From Actinomycetota bacterium (GTDB taxonomy: Bacteria; Armatimonadota; SYMT01), in NCBI GenBank assembly GCA_005805375.1, contig SYMT01000045.1, positions 1 through 38,581 on the forward strand: a DNA stretch of 38,581 nucleotides, given 5' to 3'. Below are positions 23,951 to 32,781 of the stretch, in pieces; position 1 is the stretch's first letter; the number at the start of each line of letters is the position of its first letter. The notes beneath the pieces were generated by a model that worked only from the letters and a program-made list of their open reading frames with translations, was not told the origin of the DNA and ran no database searches. Position numbers and translations under genes: made by a program.

Positions 23951-24985
23951 ATGCGTACTGTGTGGGGAGGCCTGGCGCTGCTGTGCGCGCTGGGGATGCT
24001 GGGTTGCGGCGGGGGAGAAGATACGGTTTCGTCGAGCGGTCCGGGAGGAGTGGCTCCTCCGGAGGCGCCGGGTGGGACCGCCGCTCCCGCACCATCCGGC
24101 GCAGGAGCGGCGGCCAGGGGGACCATCGGGGTGTCGCTTCTGACCCTGGACAATCCCTTCTTCAAGGTGATCGGCGACCACATCACCGCGGAAGGGAAAA
24201 AGCATGGGTACGAGACCATCGTGGTCAGTGCCGACAAGGACGTGGCGAAGCAGGGGAACCAGGTCAAAGATTTTCTGGTGAAAAAGGTGGCTGCGATTGT
24301 CCTCAGTCCCTGTGAGTCGCGCGCCATTGTGCCTGTCATCCAGGAAGCCAACCAGGCCGGAGTGCCGGTCTTTACGGTGGATATCCCGTGTAACGAGCCC
24401 GGGGTCAAGATCGCGACGCAGATCGCAACCGACAACCTGGGAGGCGGCCGTGAGGCTGCCGGTGCAATGATCGAGGCGCTTGGTGCCGATGGGGGAAAGG
24501 TGGCAATCCTCCATTTCAAGCAAGCGGAGTCCTGCCGGCTGCGCGTGCAGGGCTTCCGGGAAGTGGTCGCGGAGCACAACAAGGCGAAGCCCGGGAAGAT
24601 CGAGATCGTGACCGAACTGGAGGGCGGTGGGGCAAAGGATGCCGGCTACCGCGGGGCCGAGGATGCGCTCCAGGCGCATCCCGACCTGGAAGGCATCTTC
24701 GCCATCAACGATCCATCTGCATTGGGCGCCCGGGCAGCGCTGGAGAAGGCGGGAAAAGCGGAGCGAATCAAGATTGTCGGTTTCGATGGTCAGCCCGAAG
24801 GCAAGCAAGCAATCAAAGAAGGGAAGATCTACGCCGACCCCATCCAGTTCCCCGACCGTATGGGCGTCGAGATCGTCCAGGCCATTCTGAAACACTCACG
24901 GGGGGAAGACCTCCCGCCGCAGACTCTGATCCCGACCCGTCTGTATCGAAGGGCGGATGGGGAGAAGGACCCGGAACTGAAGTAG
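23951..24985 (+). CDS. sugar ABC transporter substrate-binding lipoprotein (RbsB-like)
   Basis: This 344-residue protein is a periplasmic-binding protein of the ribose/galactose type. MRTVWGGLALLCALGMLGCGGG has a lipobox with lipidated Cys19, followed by a flexible Gly/Pro/Ala linker to ~60. The two-lobed fold starts with GTIGVSLLTLDNPFFKVIGDHITAEGKKHGYE. Typical segments follow: DFLVKKVAAIVLSPCES, GVPVFTVDIPC, IATDNLGGGREAAGAMIE, EGIFAINDPSALGARAALEKAG and IKIVGFDGQPEGKQAIKEGKIYADPIQFP. ATG 23951 has GGGAGG 7 bases upstream. It heads an operon with a mutarotase-like gene and the permease. The ligand is probably a pentose or hexose, but it is not determinable here. Confidence 0.92.
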   Translation: MRTVWGGLALLCALGMLGCGGGEDTVSSSGPGGVAPPEAPGGTAAPAPSGAGAAARGTIGVSLLTLDNPFFKVIGDHITAEGKKHGYETIVVSADKDVAKQGNQVKDFLVKKVAAIVLSPCESRAIVPVIQEANQAGVPVFTVDIPCNEPGVKIATQIATDNLGGGREAAGAMIEALGADGGKVAILHFKQAESCRLRVQGFREVVAEHNKAKPGKIEIVTELEGGGAKDAGYRGAEDALQAHPDLEGIFAINDPSALGARAALEKAGKAERIKIVGFDGQPEGKQAIKEGKIYADPIQFPDRMGVEIVQAILKHSRGEDLPPQTLIPTRLYRRADGEKDPELK

Positions 24986-24998
24986 GAGCCCGAATTCA

Positions 24999-26264
24999 AT
25001 GCGCTTCCAACTCTCCCTGCCCCGCGGTCGAATGGCGCACTCCTGGGCCGCCGCCGCGCTGGCGGGAAGTGCCGGCCTGGGCTGTGTCCTTGCAGCCGGC
25101 GCCCAGACGCCCGAACCGCGCGTCGTGCATGGCCAGCCCGCGTGGATCCTGCGCAACGGCAGCGTGGAACTCTCGGTAACGCGCCGTGGGGGGCATATGG
25201 CGCCCGTGACGTTCTACCGGAACACCCGCGAGCCCGTGCAGCCCTATTATGTCAGCCCCTGGCAAGCCGAGAAGCTGCAACTGGATGAGCCGGTACTGAT
25301 TCCACTGCGAGGAGATTTCTTCTGCCTGCCGTTCGGCGGCAATCAGGAAGCAGTCGGGGCCGAGAAGCACCCGGTACACGGCGAAGTCGCCGGAGCGGAA
25401 TGGACGTACGCCGGGCAACAGCGGCGTCGGGACATCACTTCCCTCACGCTGACCCTGGACACACGCATCCGGAAGGGCAGAGTGACGAAGCAGTTGTTCC
25501 TGGTGGACGGCGAGAATGTGTTGTATTCCCGCCACCGGATTGAAGGCTTCGCCGGTCCGACGCCGCTCGGGCATCACGCCACCCTCGCACTCCCCGAGAA
25601 AGAAGGCTCGATGCGCATCGCGACCAGCGCCATTCAGTTCGGCATGACTGCACCGGGTGTATTCAGCGACCCAGCAAAGCGAGAGTACCAGTCGTTTCAG
25701 GCAGGGAGACGATTCCAGGACCTCCGGCGGGTCCCGTTGGCAGCAAAGGGAGCGCCGGATGCGGATGTCACCCGTCTGCCGGCGCGCATCGGCTTCTGCG
25801 ACCTGCTCCTGCTGGCGAGTCAGCCTCCGGCGAAGCTCGGCGCCTCGGCGTGGGTCGCCGCAGTCGTTCCCGACCAACGCTATCTCTGGTTTTCACTGCG
25901 GGATCCTGAGGTGCTCCCTTCTACGGTCTTCTGGATCGAGAACCACGGGCGGCACGGATCCCCCTGGAACGGCAGGAATCGGTGCCTGGGTCTGGAGGAC
26001 GTCTGCGCGTACTTCGCCGATGGCCTGGCCGCGTCAACTCGTCCGAATGTACTGAACCGCGCCGGAGTGCGGACGGCGGTGGAACTTTCCGGCGAGCGCC
26101 CGACGGCGGTGAACTACATCCAGGGTGCGGCGCGGATTCCGGCCGATTTTGACGCAGTGAGTCGTGCCGAGTTCGCCCCGGGATCAGTCACGTTCATCTC
26201 CCCGCACGGTGCGCGTGTGCAGGTCCCGGTGCGCCACGAGTTCCTGCGGAGCGGCTCCCTGTAG
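24999..26264 (+). CDS. galactose mutarotase-like (DUF4432-type) exported protein
   Basis: This 421-residue protein begins with an N-terminal hydrophobic stretch (WAAAALAGSAGLGCVLAAGAQ) that may be a signal peptide. The body has a beta-sandwich pattern of the galactose mutarotase superfamily: WILRNGSVELSVTRRGGHMAPVTF at the N-terminus, PLGHHATLALPEKEGSMRIATS in the middle, and FWIENHGRHGSPWNGRNRCLGLEDVCAYFADGL near residue 310-345. This arrangement fits an aldose-1-epimerase-type or carbohydrate-binding role, perhaps conditioning the sugar before uptake. AGGAG lies 10 bases before the ATG. It is between the binding-protein and permease genes with gaps of 13 and 21 bases. The assignment is by fold pattern only; the enzyme activity is unproven. 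Confidence 0.55.
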   Translation: MRFQLSLPRGRMAHSWAAAALAGSAGLGCVLAAGAQTPEPRVVHGQPAWILRNGSVELSVTRRGGHMAPVTFYRNTREPVQPYYVSPWQAEKLQLDEPVLIPLRGDFFCLPFGGNQEAVGAEKHPVHGEVAGAEWTYAGQQRRRDITSLTLTLDTRIRKGRVTKQLFLVDGENVLYSRHRIEGFAGPTPLGHHATLALPEKEGSMRIATSAIQFGMTAPGVFSDPAKREYQSFQAGRRFQDLRRVPLAAKGAPDADVTRLPARIGFCDLLLLASQPPAKLGASAWVAAVVPDQRYLWFSLRDPEVLPSTVFWIENHGRHGSPWNGRNRCLGLEDVCAYFADGLAASTRPNVLNRAGVRTAVELSGERPTAVNYIQGAARIPADFDAVSRAEFAPGSVTFISPHGARVQVPVRHEFLRSGSL

Positions 26265-26285
26265 GTCGTGGGCGGGGCGCAACCG

Positions 26286-27617
26286 ATGCAGATAGGCGGG
26301 ACCATTCGGCGGCTGCTTTCCGAATATGGCATGCTGGGCGTGCTGCTGGGTATCTGTGTGGTGCTGAGCCTGCTTACTCAGGCTGAGCAGCGACCCACGG
26401 GCGCCGGGGCGGCCGGCCGGGTGGTGGGCGTGCTTCCGGCCGGGGGCGGAACGGGACGCCGGCTACTCGTGGTGGTGCGCGACCAGCCGGATGATGTGGC
26501 GTTTGCGGAGGCAGTGGCGCAAAAGGCGCCCGCCAGGGGGTGGACGGTAGCCGGAGTGGTCCGGGGGGAGCCGCGCGACGCCCGTCGCGCCCTGCTGGAA
26601 CTCACTGCGTCGGGCGTCGGTGTCGAGATCATCGTGTGTGATCCGGTGGCGGCCACGTGGCAGGTCTTCAGCGGGATGGGGCAAGATTTCCCGTTGCTGG
26701 CGCGCACCCGGGTTGTCTCACCACGCAGCTACCGGTGGCCCAATTTCCTGAAGCAGGAGAACCTGCTGAACGTCGCCAATCAGATTGCTGTTATCGCTAT
26801 CGTAGCGATCGGCATGACGCTCGTGATCCTGACCGGCGGCGTGGATCTCTCTGTGGGCAGTCTGATCGCACTGGCGGCTGTGCTGACGGCGCTTTTCATC
26901 CGCGATGCCGCGGGTGGCGTGCAGGCAACAGCGGCCGGCCTGACGCTTGCCTGTGCCGTGGCCGTGGGAGCCTGCGGGATGGCCGGCTTGCTCACGGGGA
27001 CGCTGGTCACCTATGCCGGAATTCCCCCAGTCATCGTCACCCTGGCGATGATGCTCGTCGCGAGTGGCCTCGCGTACATCCTGGCGGGCGGCGAGTCGAT
27101 CTACCAGGTCCCGGACTCGTTTGTCTGGCTCGGTCGCGGCGCCGATCTTCCGGGGATGCCGAATGCCGTGGTGCTGACTGCACTGTTGTACGGCGCTACC
27201 CATGTGCTCACCACCCGGACGCGCCTCGGCCGAGCCATCTATGCTGTCGGGGCGAATTCGGATGCAGCACGCCTGTCCGGACTGCCTGTACATCGCATCC
27301 GATTGTTTGTCTATGCTGCGTCGGGTGGGTTGGCCGGCCTCGGCGGTGTGGTGCTGGCTTCGCAGTTGAAGAGCGGCTCACCAACCTACGGACAGATGTA
27401 CGAACTCTATGTCATCGCAGCGGTGGTCGTAGGCGGTGCGAGCCTGTCCGGCGGCAGAGGCACACTCGCCGGAACACTCATCGGAGCCCTCACCATTGCG
27501 GTGATCCAGAACGGCATGAACCTGCTCGGGATTGAGAGCTTCACGCAGAAGGTCGTGCTGGGATTGGTGATTTTGGGTGCGGTGATGGTGGATCGGGTGC
27601 GCAGCCGGGGGGAATGA
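26286..27617 (+). CDS. ribose-type ABC transporter permease (RbsC family) with extracytoplasmic insert
   Basis: This protein has 443 residues from ATG 26286; an in-frame GTG at 26268 would add six. A first membrane segment (~14-32) is followed by a ~118-residue soluble insert (~33-150). That insert has no hydrophobic segment and includes LLVVVRDQPDDVAFAEAVAQK and VRGEPRDARRALLELTASG. The RbsC-like core then begins with NLLNVANQIAVIAIVAIGMTLVILTGGVDLSVGS and contains RTRLGRAIYAVGANSDAARLSG and GGASLSGGRGTLAGTLIGALTIAVIQNGMNLL. It would form the membrane pore for the binding lipoprotein at 23951. The insert is also known from Planctomycetota permeases as far as I recall. No ATPase subunit (RbsA) is adjacent, so it must be encoded elsewhere or lost. 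Confidence 0.9.
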   Translation: MQIGGTIRRLLSEYGMLGVLLGICVVLSLLTQAEQRPTGAGAAGRVVGVLPAGGGTGRRLLVVVRDQPDDVAFAEAVAQKAPARGWTVAGVVRGEPRDARRALLELTASGVGVEIIVCDPVAATWQVFSGMGQDFPLLARTRVVSPRSYRWPNFLKQENLLNVANQIAVIAIVAIGMTLVILTGGVDLSVGSLIALAAVLTALFIRDAAGGVQATAAGLTLACAVAVGACGMAGLLTGTLVTYAGIPPVIVTLAMMLVASGLAYILAGGESIYQVPDSFVWLGRGADLPGMPNAVVLTALLYGATHVLTTRTRLGRAIYAVGANSDAARLSGLPVHRIRLFVYAASGGLAGLGGVVLASQLKSGSPTYGQMYELYVIAAVVVGGASLSGGRGTLAGTLIGALTIAVIQNGMNLLGIESFTQKVVLGLVILGAVMVDRVRSRGE

Positions 27618-27636
27618 TCGCCGCACCCGATCTCGT

Positions 27637-29883
27637 CTAATTGTCCCCGGCAGGAGCTTCCTGGCCAGGTGAATCTACCGCCGGCGCCGCCGGAGCAGAG
27701 TCCGCGGCGGGGGCTCTCCCGCCGGGGGTCTCCGTGCTTTCCGAACGACGGCTCCGCCTCCGGCGGCCGGAGTCCGAACGCCGGCGCCGGCTGGAGGAAC
27801 CATGAACAGTACACCAGGCAGTGGGCTCCGTGCCCGGAGCAAACGACTGCCGGGTGCCCGTACAGCCGCGGCGGGCGCGCGAACCGGAGGTGGAGCAGAT
27901 GCGAATCTTGACCGCGTCGTCGCCGGTATAGTTCCCGGCCGGAACTGCGGCCTCCCCCGGTTTCTTCCCGGAAATATTGGCGGCGAGCAGGGCCTTATTG
28001 CGCACTTTCTCGCGACGGGCGGGGTTCAATTCAATGGCCTGTCGCATAAACCGCGCCCACAGCGGCGTGCACACTTCGCCTCCATAGCCGCTCCGCATGC
28101 GCGAGTTGTCGCGATTGCCGGCCCAGATCGCGGTGCAGAGGTCCGGCGTGTACCCGACAAACCAGGCGTCGGTATAGTCTTCGGTGGTACCCGTTTTGCC
28201 GCGTGCGTCCGGCACGCCACTGGCAGCCTTACCGGTCCCACTCGTGACCACTGCTCGGGTCAGAATGTTCATGTTCGCCACAGTGCGCGAACTCAACACC
28301 CCCGATTTGACCTCCGGCTTGACGTCATCCACTGCCTGGTTGTCCAGATCACGAATTTCCTGGATGAAGGTCGGAGTAGCCCGCCGTCCCCCCGCGGCGA
28401 AGATCCCGTAGGCGGAAGCCATCTCAAGCACCGTTACTTCCGAAGTGCCGAGGGCGAGGGAAATCACAGGACGGAGTTTGCTCTTGATGCCCATCTTGCG
28501 GGCGATGGCAAGGGTGTCTTGTCGGCCGGCAACCCCTCTTTGGTTGTAGACGTTCACAGCGGCCCCGTTGACCGATCCGGCGAACGCGCTCACGTAGGAA
28601 ATCGGTCCCGCCATGCCGCCGTGGTTGTGCGGCGTCCAGACGCGTCCACGTCCCAGCCGAATGCGAGGCCCGGCAGCCTGCACGGACGAATAGGCATTCT
28701 TGTCGTGGCGTTCGATGGCGGCGGCATACACGATGCCTTTGAAGGTCGAGCCGGGCTGGCGGTGTGCCTGAGTAGCGCAGTCGAACTGCCACTTTTCCCA
28801 GGGCTCTCGGATGCCCCCCACCACGGACCGCACATACCCGGTGTGCGGGTCAACACAAACGAGCGCCCCTTCCGAGAGGTTACGCCAGCGCTGACCACGG
28901 ATACCGTCACGCATCACCTGCTCCGCCAGGGACTGCATCTTCATGTCCACGGTGAGGGTGATCTTGTAGCCCCCATTGGCAAGGTCGTCTTCGTCCAGTC
29001 CGTAGCGCTCGCGCAATTCCTCAATGGCGTTCTTCACCGCGTAGTGAGCACGAAAGTAGCCGATGGCCTTCGGGCGCGTAAGAGCCACCTGCACCGGAGT
29101 TTCACGGGCTTTCTTCCAGGCGTCGGGCTTGATGAACCCGTTATCCAGCATCAGATCCAGCACGGTATCTCGGCGAGCCTTCGGCCCTTTCAGCGTTCCC
29201 TTCGTCCGCTTCACCCGGAACGGCGACAGTTCGCTGGGCCGCTGAATCAGTCCGGCCAGGAGAGCGCACTCTTCCAGCTTCAGGTCTTTGAGCTCCTTGC
29301 CGAAGTAGGTCCTGGCCGCCGTCTTGACCCCATAGGCGCCGGAGCCGAAGTAGACCAGGTTCATGTACCCCTGGAGAATCTGCCGTTTCGTCCAGTTCCG
29401 CTCGATCTGGACTGCCAGCAGCACTTCTTTGATTTTGCGCGAGATCTCCCGGCGCTGATTGAGGAACATGTTGCGCGCCAGTTGCTGGGTGATCGTGCTG
29501 GCGCCCTGGGACGTCTCCCCTCCCTGCAGGTTGACCCACAGCGCCCGGGCGATGCCCCGGTAATCCAGCCCGCGATGCTGGTAGAACCGGCGATCCTCGA
29601 CAGCCACAATGGCGTTGCGCAGATTCTCGGGTACCTGGTCCAATTTCACCGGCTCACGGTTTTGGGTGGCCAGGCGAGCAAGCAACACCCCGTCGGACGA
29701 GAAGATCCGGGTGCCGACCGGCGGACGGTAGCGATCAATTGCCTCGGGGGGAGGCAGAAGCTTGTTGAACTGGTACACCGCGCCGAGCACGACGCTGCCG
29801 GCTGCCACCAGCCCCAGGATGATCAGCACCTCGGTCCACAGCACCAACTTCTTGATGCGACGCCGCGCGGTGGGACTGAACAT
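27637..29883 (-). CDS. penicillin-binding protein 1A-type (glycosyltransferase 51 and transpeptidase)
   Basis: This 748-residue bifunctional peptidoglycan synthase has a cytoplasmic Arg/Lys-rich start and a single membrane anchor (~14-37). The GT51 domain has catalytic Glu96 in AVEDRRFYQHRGLD, GASTITQQLARNMF and RKIKEVLLAVQIE. The transpeptidase has the STFK active-site tetrad (QPGSTFKGIVYAAA, near 377), SVN near 436 and KTGTT near 561 (ARGKTGTTEDYTDAWFVGYTP). The C-terminal ICSTSGSRARRGCTGTRQSF resembles the short cysteine-containing tail of PBP1A proteins; a Pro/Ala/Ser/Glu-rich, disordered end follows. The start codon is 88 bases from the divergent glycosidase gene. It is the cell-wall synthase of this window; no partner wall genes sit next to it. 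Confidence 0.93.
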   Translation of the reverse strand: MFSPTARRRIKKLVLWTEVLIILGLVAAGSVVLGAVYQFNKLLPPPEAIDRYRPPVGTRIFSSDGVLLARLATQNREPVKLDQVPENLRNAIVAVEDRRFYQHRGLDYRGIARALWVNLQGGETSQGASTITQQLARNMFLNQRREISRKIKEVLLAVQIERNWTKRQILQGYMNLVYFGSGAYGVKTAARTYFGKELKDLKLEECALLAGLIQRPSELSPFRVKRTKGTLKGPKARRDTVLDLMLDNGFIKPDAWKKARETPVQVALTRPKAIGYFRAHYAVKNAIEELRERYGLDEDDLANGGYKITLTVDMKMQSLAEQVMRDGIRGQRWRNLSEGALVCVDPHTGYVRSVVGGIREPWEKWQFDCATQAHRQPGSTFKGIVYAAAIERHDKNAYSSVQAAGPRIRLGRGRVWTPHNHGGMAGPISYVSAFAGSVNGAAVNVYNQRGVAGRQDTLAIARKMGIKSKLRPVISLALGTSEVTVLEMASAYGIFAAGGRRATPTFIQEIRDLDNQAVDDVKPEVKSGVLSSRTVANMNILTRAVVTSGTGKAASGVPDARGKTGTTEDYTDAWFVGYTPDLCTAIWAGNRDNSRMRSGYGGEVCTPLWARFMRQAIELNPARREKVRNKALLAANISGKKPGEAAVPAGNYTGDDAVKIRICSTSGSRARRGCTGTRQSFAPGTEPTAWCTVHGSSSRRRRSDSGRRRRSRRSESTETPGGRAPAADSAPAAPAVDSPGQEAPAGDN

Positions 29884-29959
29884 AGGCTTCGTTCGGATCC
29901 TCCGGGGCAGGCAACACCCAGGCGTACTGCCCCCTGACGGGAAGAATGCCCTCCCAATT

Positions 29960-29965
29960 TATAAT
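29960..29965 (+). promoter_or_regulatory. consensus -10 (TATAAT) directly upstream of the phosphodiester glycosidase gene
   Basis: A perfect TATAAT lies 6 bases before the ATG at 29972, so transcription would begin at or very near the start codon, implying a leaderless message. CTGACG at 29934-29939 is a weak -35 candidate with a long spacer. The reverse strand has TATAAA/TATTAT in the same stretch, which could serve the divergent PBP gene. Confidence 0.5.
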
Positions 29966-29971
29966 AGTCTC

Positions 29972-31702
29972 ATGACTGCACCGCTGAGTTCACCTTTCGC
30001 CCTGCTTCTACGGCGTTTTCGGCTCATTCTCGTCGTTTCCGCGGTCGTGGGGGCCGTTTCAGCCGCCGGAGACGGTGTGCCGGAACGCCGCGAGCGCGGG
30101 ATCGGCCCCGGCGCCCGCCTGCTGGAATGGCGGCGGGCCGCAGGGCCGCAGTGGCTGCAGGCCGTCGAAGCAGACCTGGGGAGCCCGCTTCTCGGGGTTG
30201 GAATCAGCGTCGGGCGCGGGGACGCGCTCGGGCTCCAGCCGCTGTCGCAGCAGGTGAGCCGGTTGGCGCAGCCGGGCCGGCAGCCCATTGCTGCGGTCAA
30301 CGCCGACTTCTTCTTCTATCCATCCGCAGAGCAGCCCGGCATACCGGCGGGGGCGACCGTGCTGGCGGGTGAAGTCATCCGCACGCCGTTCCCACGCTCG
30401 GTCCTCATCCTCCGACCGGGCGCCCCGCCGTCCATCACGCTTCTTTCCGCCCGAGGGAGTGTCTCCGCCGGTGAGCGCACGGCAGGGTTGGACATGGTCA
30501 ACCAGCCGCGCCGGACCGGGGCCCTGGTGCTCTACACCCCGTGGTTCGGCGCCGGCACTCGCACCAATGCGCGCGGTACGGAGGTCGTGCTCGAACCGGA
30601 GGATCGCCGGTTCCGGCATGGCGTCTCACAGGGAGTTCGCGTGGTGGAGGTGCGGCCGAACGCGGGAAACACCGGAATGACCGCGGGGCGATGGGTGCTG
30701 TCCGGCAGCGGCGCCGCGGCAGGGTTTCTTGACACACTCAAGGCAGGCCAGCGCCTGGAACTGCGGCTGGACTTTGAGCCGGCGCTCGGGCCGGAGGACC
30801 AGGTGGTGGCGGGAGGTCCGCGACTGGTCCGGGACGGTAAGGCGGCGGTAGAAGCCGAAGGCGGCACGTTGGGAGGCGCGTTTGCCGGCACGCGACACCC
30901 GCGCACAGCGGTCGGCCTGGCCGGCAGCCGGTTGGTGCTGCTGGTGGTGGATGGTCGCCAGCCGGGATACAGCGTGGGGATGTCTCTGACGGAGCTGGCC
31001 GAGGAACTGGTGGCGCTGGGCTGCACGGACGGTCTCAACCTGGATGGTGGGGGCTCCACGACCCTCTGGGTCCGCGGCGCCGTGCTGAATCGCCCATCCG
31101 ATCGGCGAGAGCGCCCGGTGGCGAATGGGCTCGTGTTGTTCAGCGAGGCACCCCAGGAAGAGCCTATCCGCCTCACCATCATGCCGACGGAGGTCCGCGC
31201 GCTCGCCGGAGCCCGGGTGAAGCTGGTTGTGGGGGGCGAGGACCGGCATTTCAACCCCACACCTCTCCCCGTTCCGCCGCTGCGGTGGGTACTCCCCGCC
31301 GAATTAGGCAGCGTCGAGAACTTCGAGTTTCGTGCTGCCCCCGCAGTGGCGCCCCCGCCGGGCGCCGAGGCCGTGTCCGGGCAACTGGAGGCGACTATGG
31401 GAGCACTGTCGGGACGGATCACGGTCCGGGTGTATCCGAAGCCCGCGCAGGTTTTCGTCTCGCCGGCGGTCATTCGCGTGAAGGTGGGTTCCCCTACCGC
31501 ACTTCAGGTGCGTGCCTACGACACCGCTGGAAATCCGCTGGAGCTGCCGGACGACGTCCGTTGGGAAGCCGATCCGGCCCTGGGGCAGGTGGGGCCGGAC
31601 GGCATTCTCACGGCAGCGGGGGAGGCCGGGAAAGGCGCCGTCCGGGTAACGGTGGCAGGCGTGACGGCGGAGGCGCCGGGTGAGGTGTCGGCCGACCGCT
31701 AG
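29972..31702 (+). CDS. phosphodiester glycosidase (NAGPA-like) family protein with Ig-like C-terminal domain
   Basis: This 576-residue protein begins with a hydrophobic N-terminal segment (RFRLILVVSAVVGAVSAAG) that is a signal peptide or anchor, so it acts outside the membrane. The central phosphodiester-glycosidase (NAGPA, exopolysaccharide N-acetylglucosaminyl phosphodiesterase-type) domain has PIAAVNADFFFYPS, then RHPRTAVGLAGSRLVLLVVDGRQPGYSVGMSLTELAEEL and DGLNLDGGGSTTLWV (~350-365). The C-terminal ~85 residues (SPAVIRVKVGSPTALQVRAYDTAGNPL...) look like a bacterial Ig-like (BIG2) domain. In this family the enzyme removes or edits sugar-phosphodiester groups on surface glycans. ATG 29972 has a TATAAT 6 bases upstream and no Shine-Dalgarno. 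Its stop overlaps the convergent Gfo/Idh stop by 3 bases. Confidence 0.85.
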   Translation: MTAPLSSPFALLLRRFRLILVVSAVVGAVSAAGDGVPERRERGIGPGARLLEWRRAAGPQWLQAVEADLGSPLLGVGISVGRGDALGLQPLSQQVSRLAQPGRQPIAAVNADFFFYPSAEQPGIPAGATVLAGEVIRTPFPRSVLILRPGAPPSITLLSARGSVSAGERTAGLDMVNQPRRTGALVLYTPWFGAGTRTNARGTEVVLEPEDRRFRHGVSQGVRVVEVRPNAGNTGMTAGRWVLSGSGAAAGFLDTLKAGQRLELRLDFEPALGPEDQVVAGGPRLVRDGKAAVEAEGGTLGGAFAGTRHPRTAVGLAGSRLVLLVVDGRQPGYSVGMSLTELAEELVALGCTDGLNLDGGGSTTLWVRGAVLNRPSDRRERPVANGLVLFSEAPQEEPIRLTIMPTEVRALAGARVKLVVGGEDRHFNPTPLPVPPLRWVLPAELGSVENFEFRAAPAVAPPPGAEAVSGQLEATMGALSGRITVRVYPKPAQVFVSPAVIRVKVGSPTALQVRAYDTAGNPLELPDDVRWEADPALGQVGPDGILTAAGEAGKGAVRVTVAGVTAEAPGEVSADR

Positions 31703-32673
31703 AGCGAAGCGGGCGCGATGGGGCGGCCCTCCCGCGCGCTCTGGTTCATCGCGAGGCTGATGGCCAGGCTCTTCACCGCGTCTGAATACGGGGAGCGAAT
31801 GGTGCTGCCGTTTCCGGAACGCACGGCCTGAACGAAGGTTTCATCAATGCTCCCTGTGGGGCCCGTGAACTCTTCGATCTGTCCGCCACGGAAGAGGGTC
31901 AGCTTGCCGTAGCTCCAGTTCAGTCCTTCGTCTTCATACAAGACGTCGAGAATGTTGGAATTGCTCCAGCCCTGGGTATAGCACCAACTGGTGGTCAGGG
32001 AGCCCACTGCCCCTCCGGCGAAGCGGATCGCGATGGCGTTGAAGTCCGGACAATCAATTTCCTTCAACACCTGCTGGGTGGAGTTGCAGTGGACCTCGGT
32101 CACCTCGCCGGCGAGGAAGCGCATCATGTCAATGGTGTGCGTGGCCTGTTCCACCAACTGGCCGCCCGATCGGCCCATCTGTCGCATCCAGCGGGTCGGG
32201 TCGCCCACCCCACTGTTGCACCAGTACCTGCCGTTGACCAGACCCACTCGCTTGCCGGCCAATACTTCGCGGGCGCGATCGGCGGTGGCAGCATATCGGA
32301 GCTGATAGCCTACTGCGGTCAGGAGGCCCTTTTCCTCCACCTTTGCTTCGATCTGGCGCGCGGTTCCCATGTCAATCGCCACGGGTTTCTCGACCAGGAA
32401 GGGAAGCCCCCGCTCGATCACCGCCATTTCCGGGTCCCCGTGCGCAAACACCGGGATGCTGAGGTAGGCGGCGTGCAGGTCCGAACGATCCAGGAGGGCC
32501 CGCAAATTCGTATAGGCCGTCGCGCCGGTTTCTTCCGCGGCCCGGTTCGCCAGTTCCGGCACCACGTCACACACTCCCACGAGTTTCGCGTGGGGGAGTT
32601 CGGTGAGGCGCTTCATGTGCCCGCGGGCATTTCCCCCACAGCCGATGAAACCGATGTTCACCACGTCCAGCAT
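31699..32673 (-). CDS. Gfo/Idh/MocA family NAD(P)-dependent oxidoreductase
   Basis: This protein has 324 residues. It has a Rossmann NIGFIGCGGNARGHM at the N-terminus, the catalytic-type EKP motif (Glu95-Lys96-Pro97) in PFLVEKPVAIDMGTA, and the C-terminal substrate domain with RYWCNSGVGDPTRWMRQMGRSGGQLVEQATHTIDMMRFLAGE. Enzymes of this family oxidise or reduce sugars, inositol and related polyols in the cytoplasm; the substrate here is unknown. The start ATG (32673) has AGGAG 8 bases upstream, and TACACT at 32724-32719 on the minus strand is a possible -10. It is divergent from the HEAT-repeat gene, and its stop overlaps the convergent glycosidase stop. Confidence 0.9.
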   Translation of the reverse strand: MLDVVNIGFIGCGGNARGHMKRLTELPHAKLVGVCDVVPELANRAAEETGATAYTNLRALLDRSDLHAAYLSIPVFAHGDPEMAVIERGLPFLVEKPVAIDMGTARQIEAKVEEKGLLTAVGYQLRYAATADRAREVLAGKRVGLVNGRYWCNSGVGDPTRWMRQMGRSGGQLVEQATHTIDMMRFLAGEVTEVHCNSTQQVLKEIDCPDFNAIAIRFAGGAVGSLTTSWCYTQGWSNSNILDVLYEDEGLNWSYGKLTLFRGGQIEEFTGPTGSIDETFVQAVRSGNGSTIRSPYSDAVKSLAISLAMNQSAREGRPIAPASL

Positions 32674-32781
32674 TCCCAATACTCCTGTCGCCCAACCTGA
32701 TGTCGTCCGGGCCGAGGAAGTGTAGCAGAACCCGAGAGGGAAGAGGAACGGGGGAGGACGAAAGATAGTATGGGAGTCCCG

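Noticed and set aside
27802-29937. Long plus-strand open frame (711 residues) across PBP1A
   Set aside because: Antisense to a PBP with all active-site motifs; the translation has no recognisable domain.
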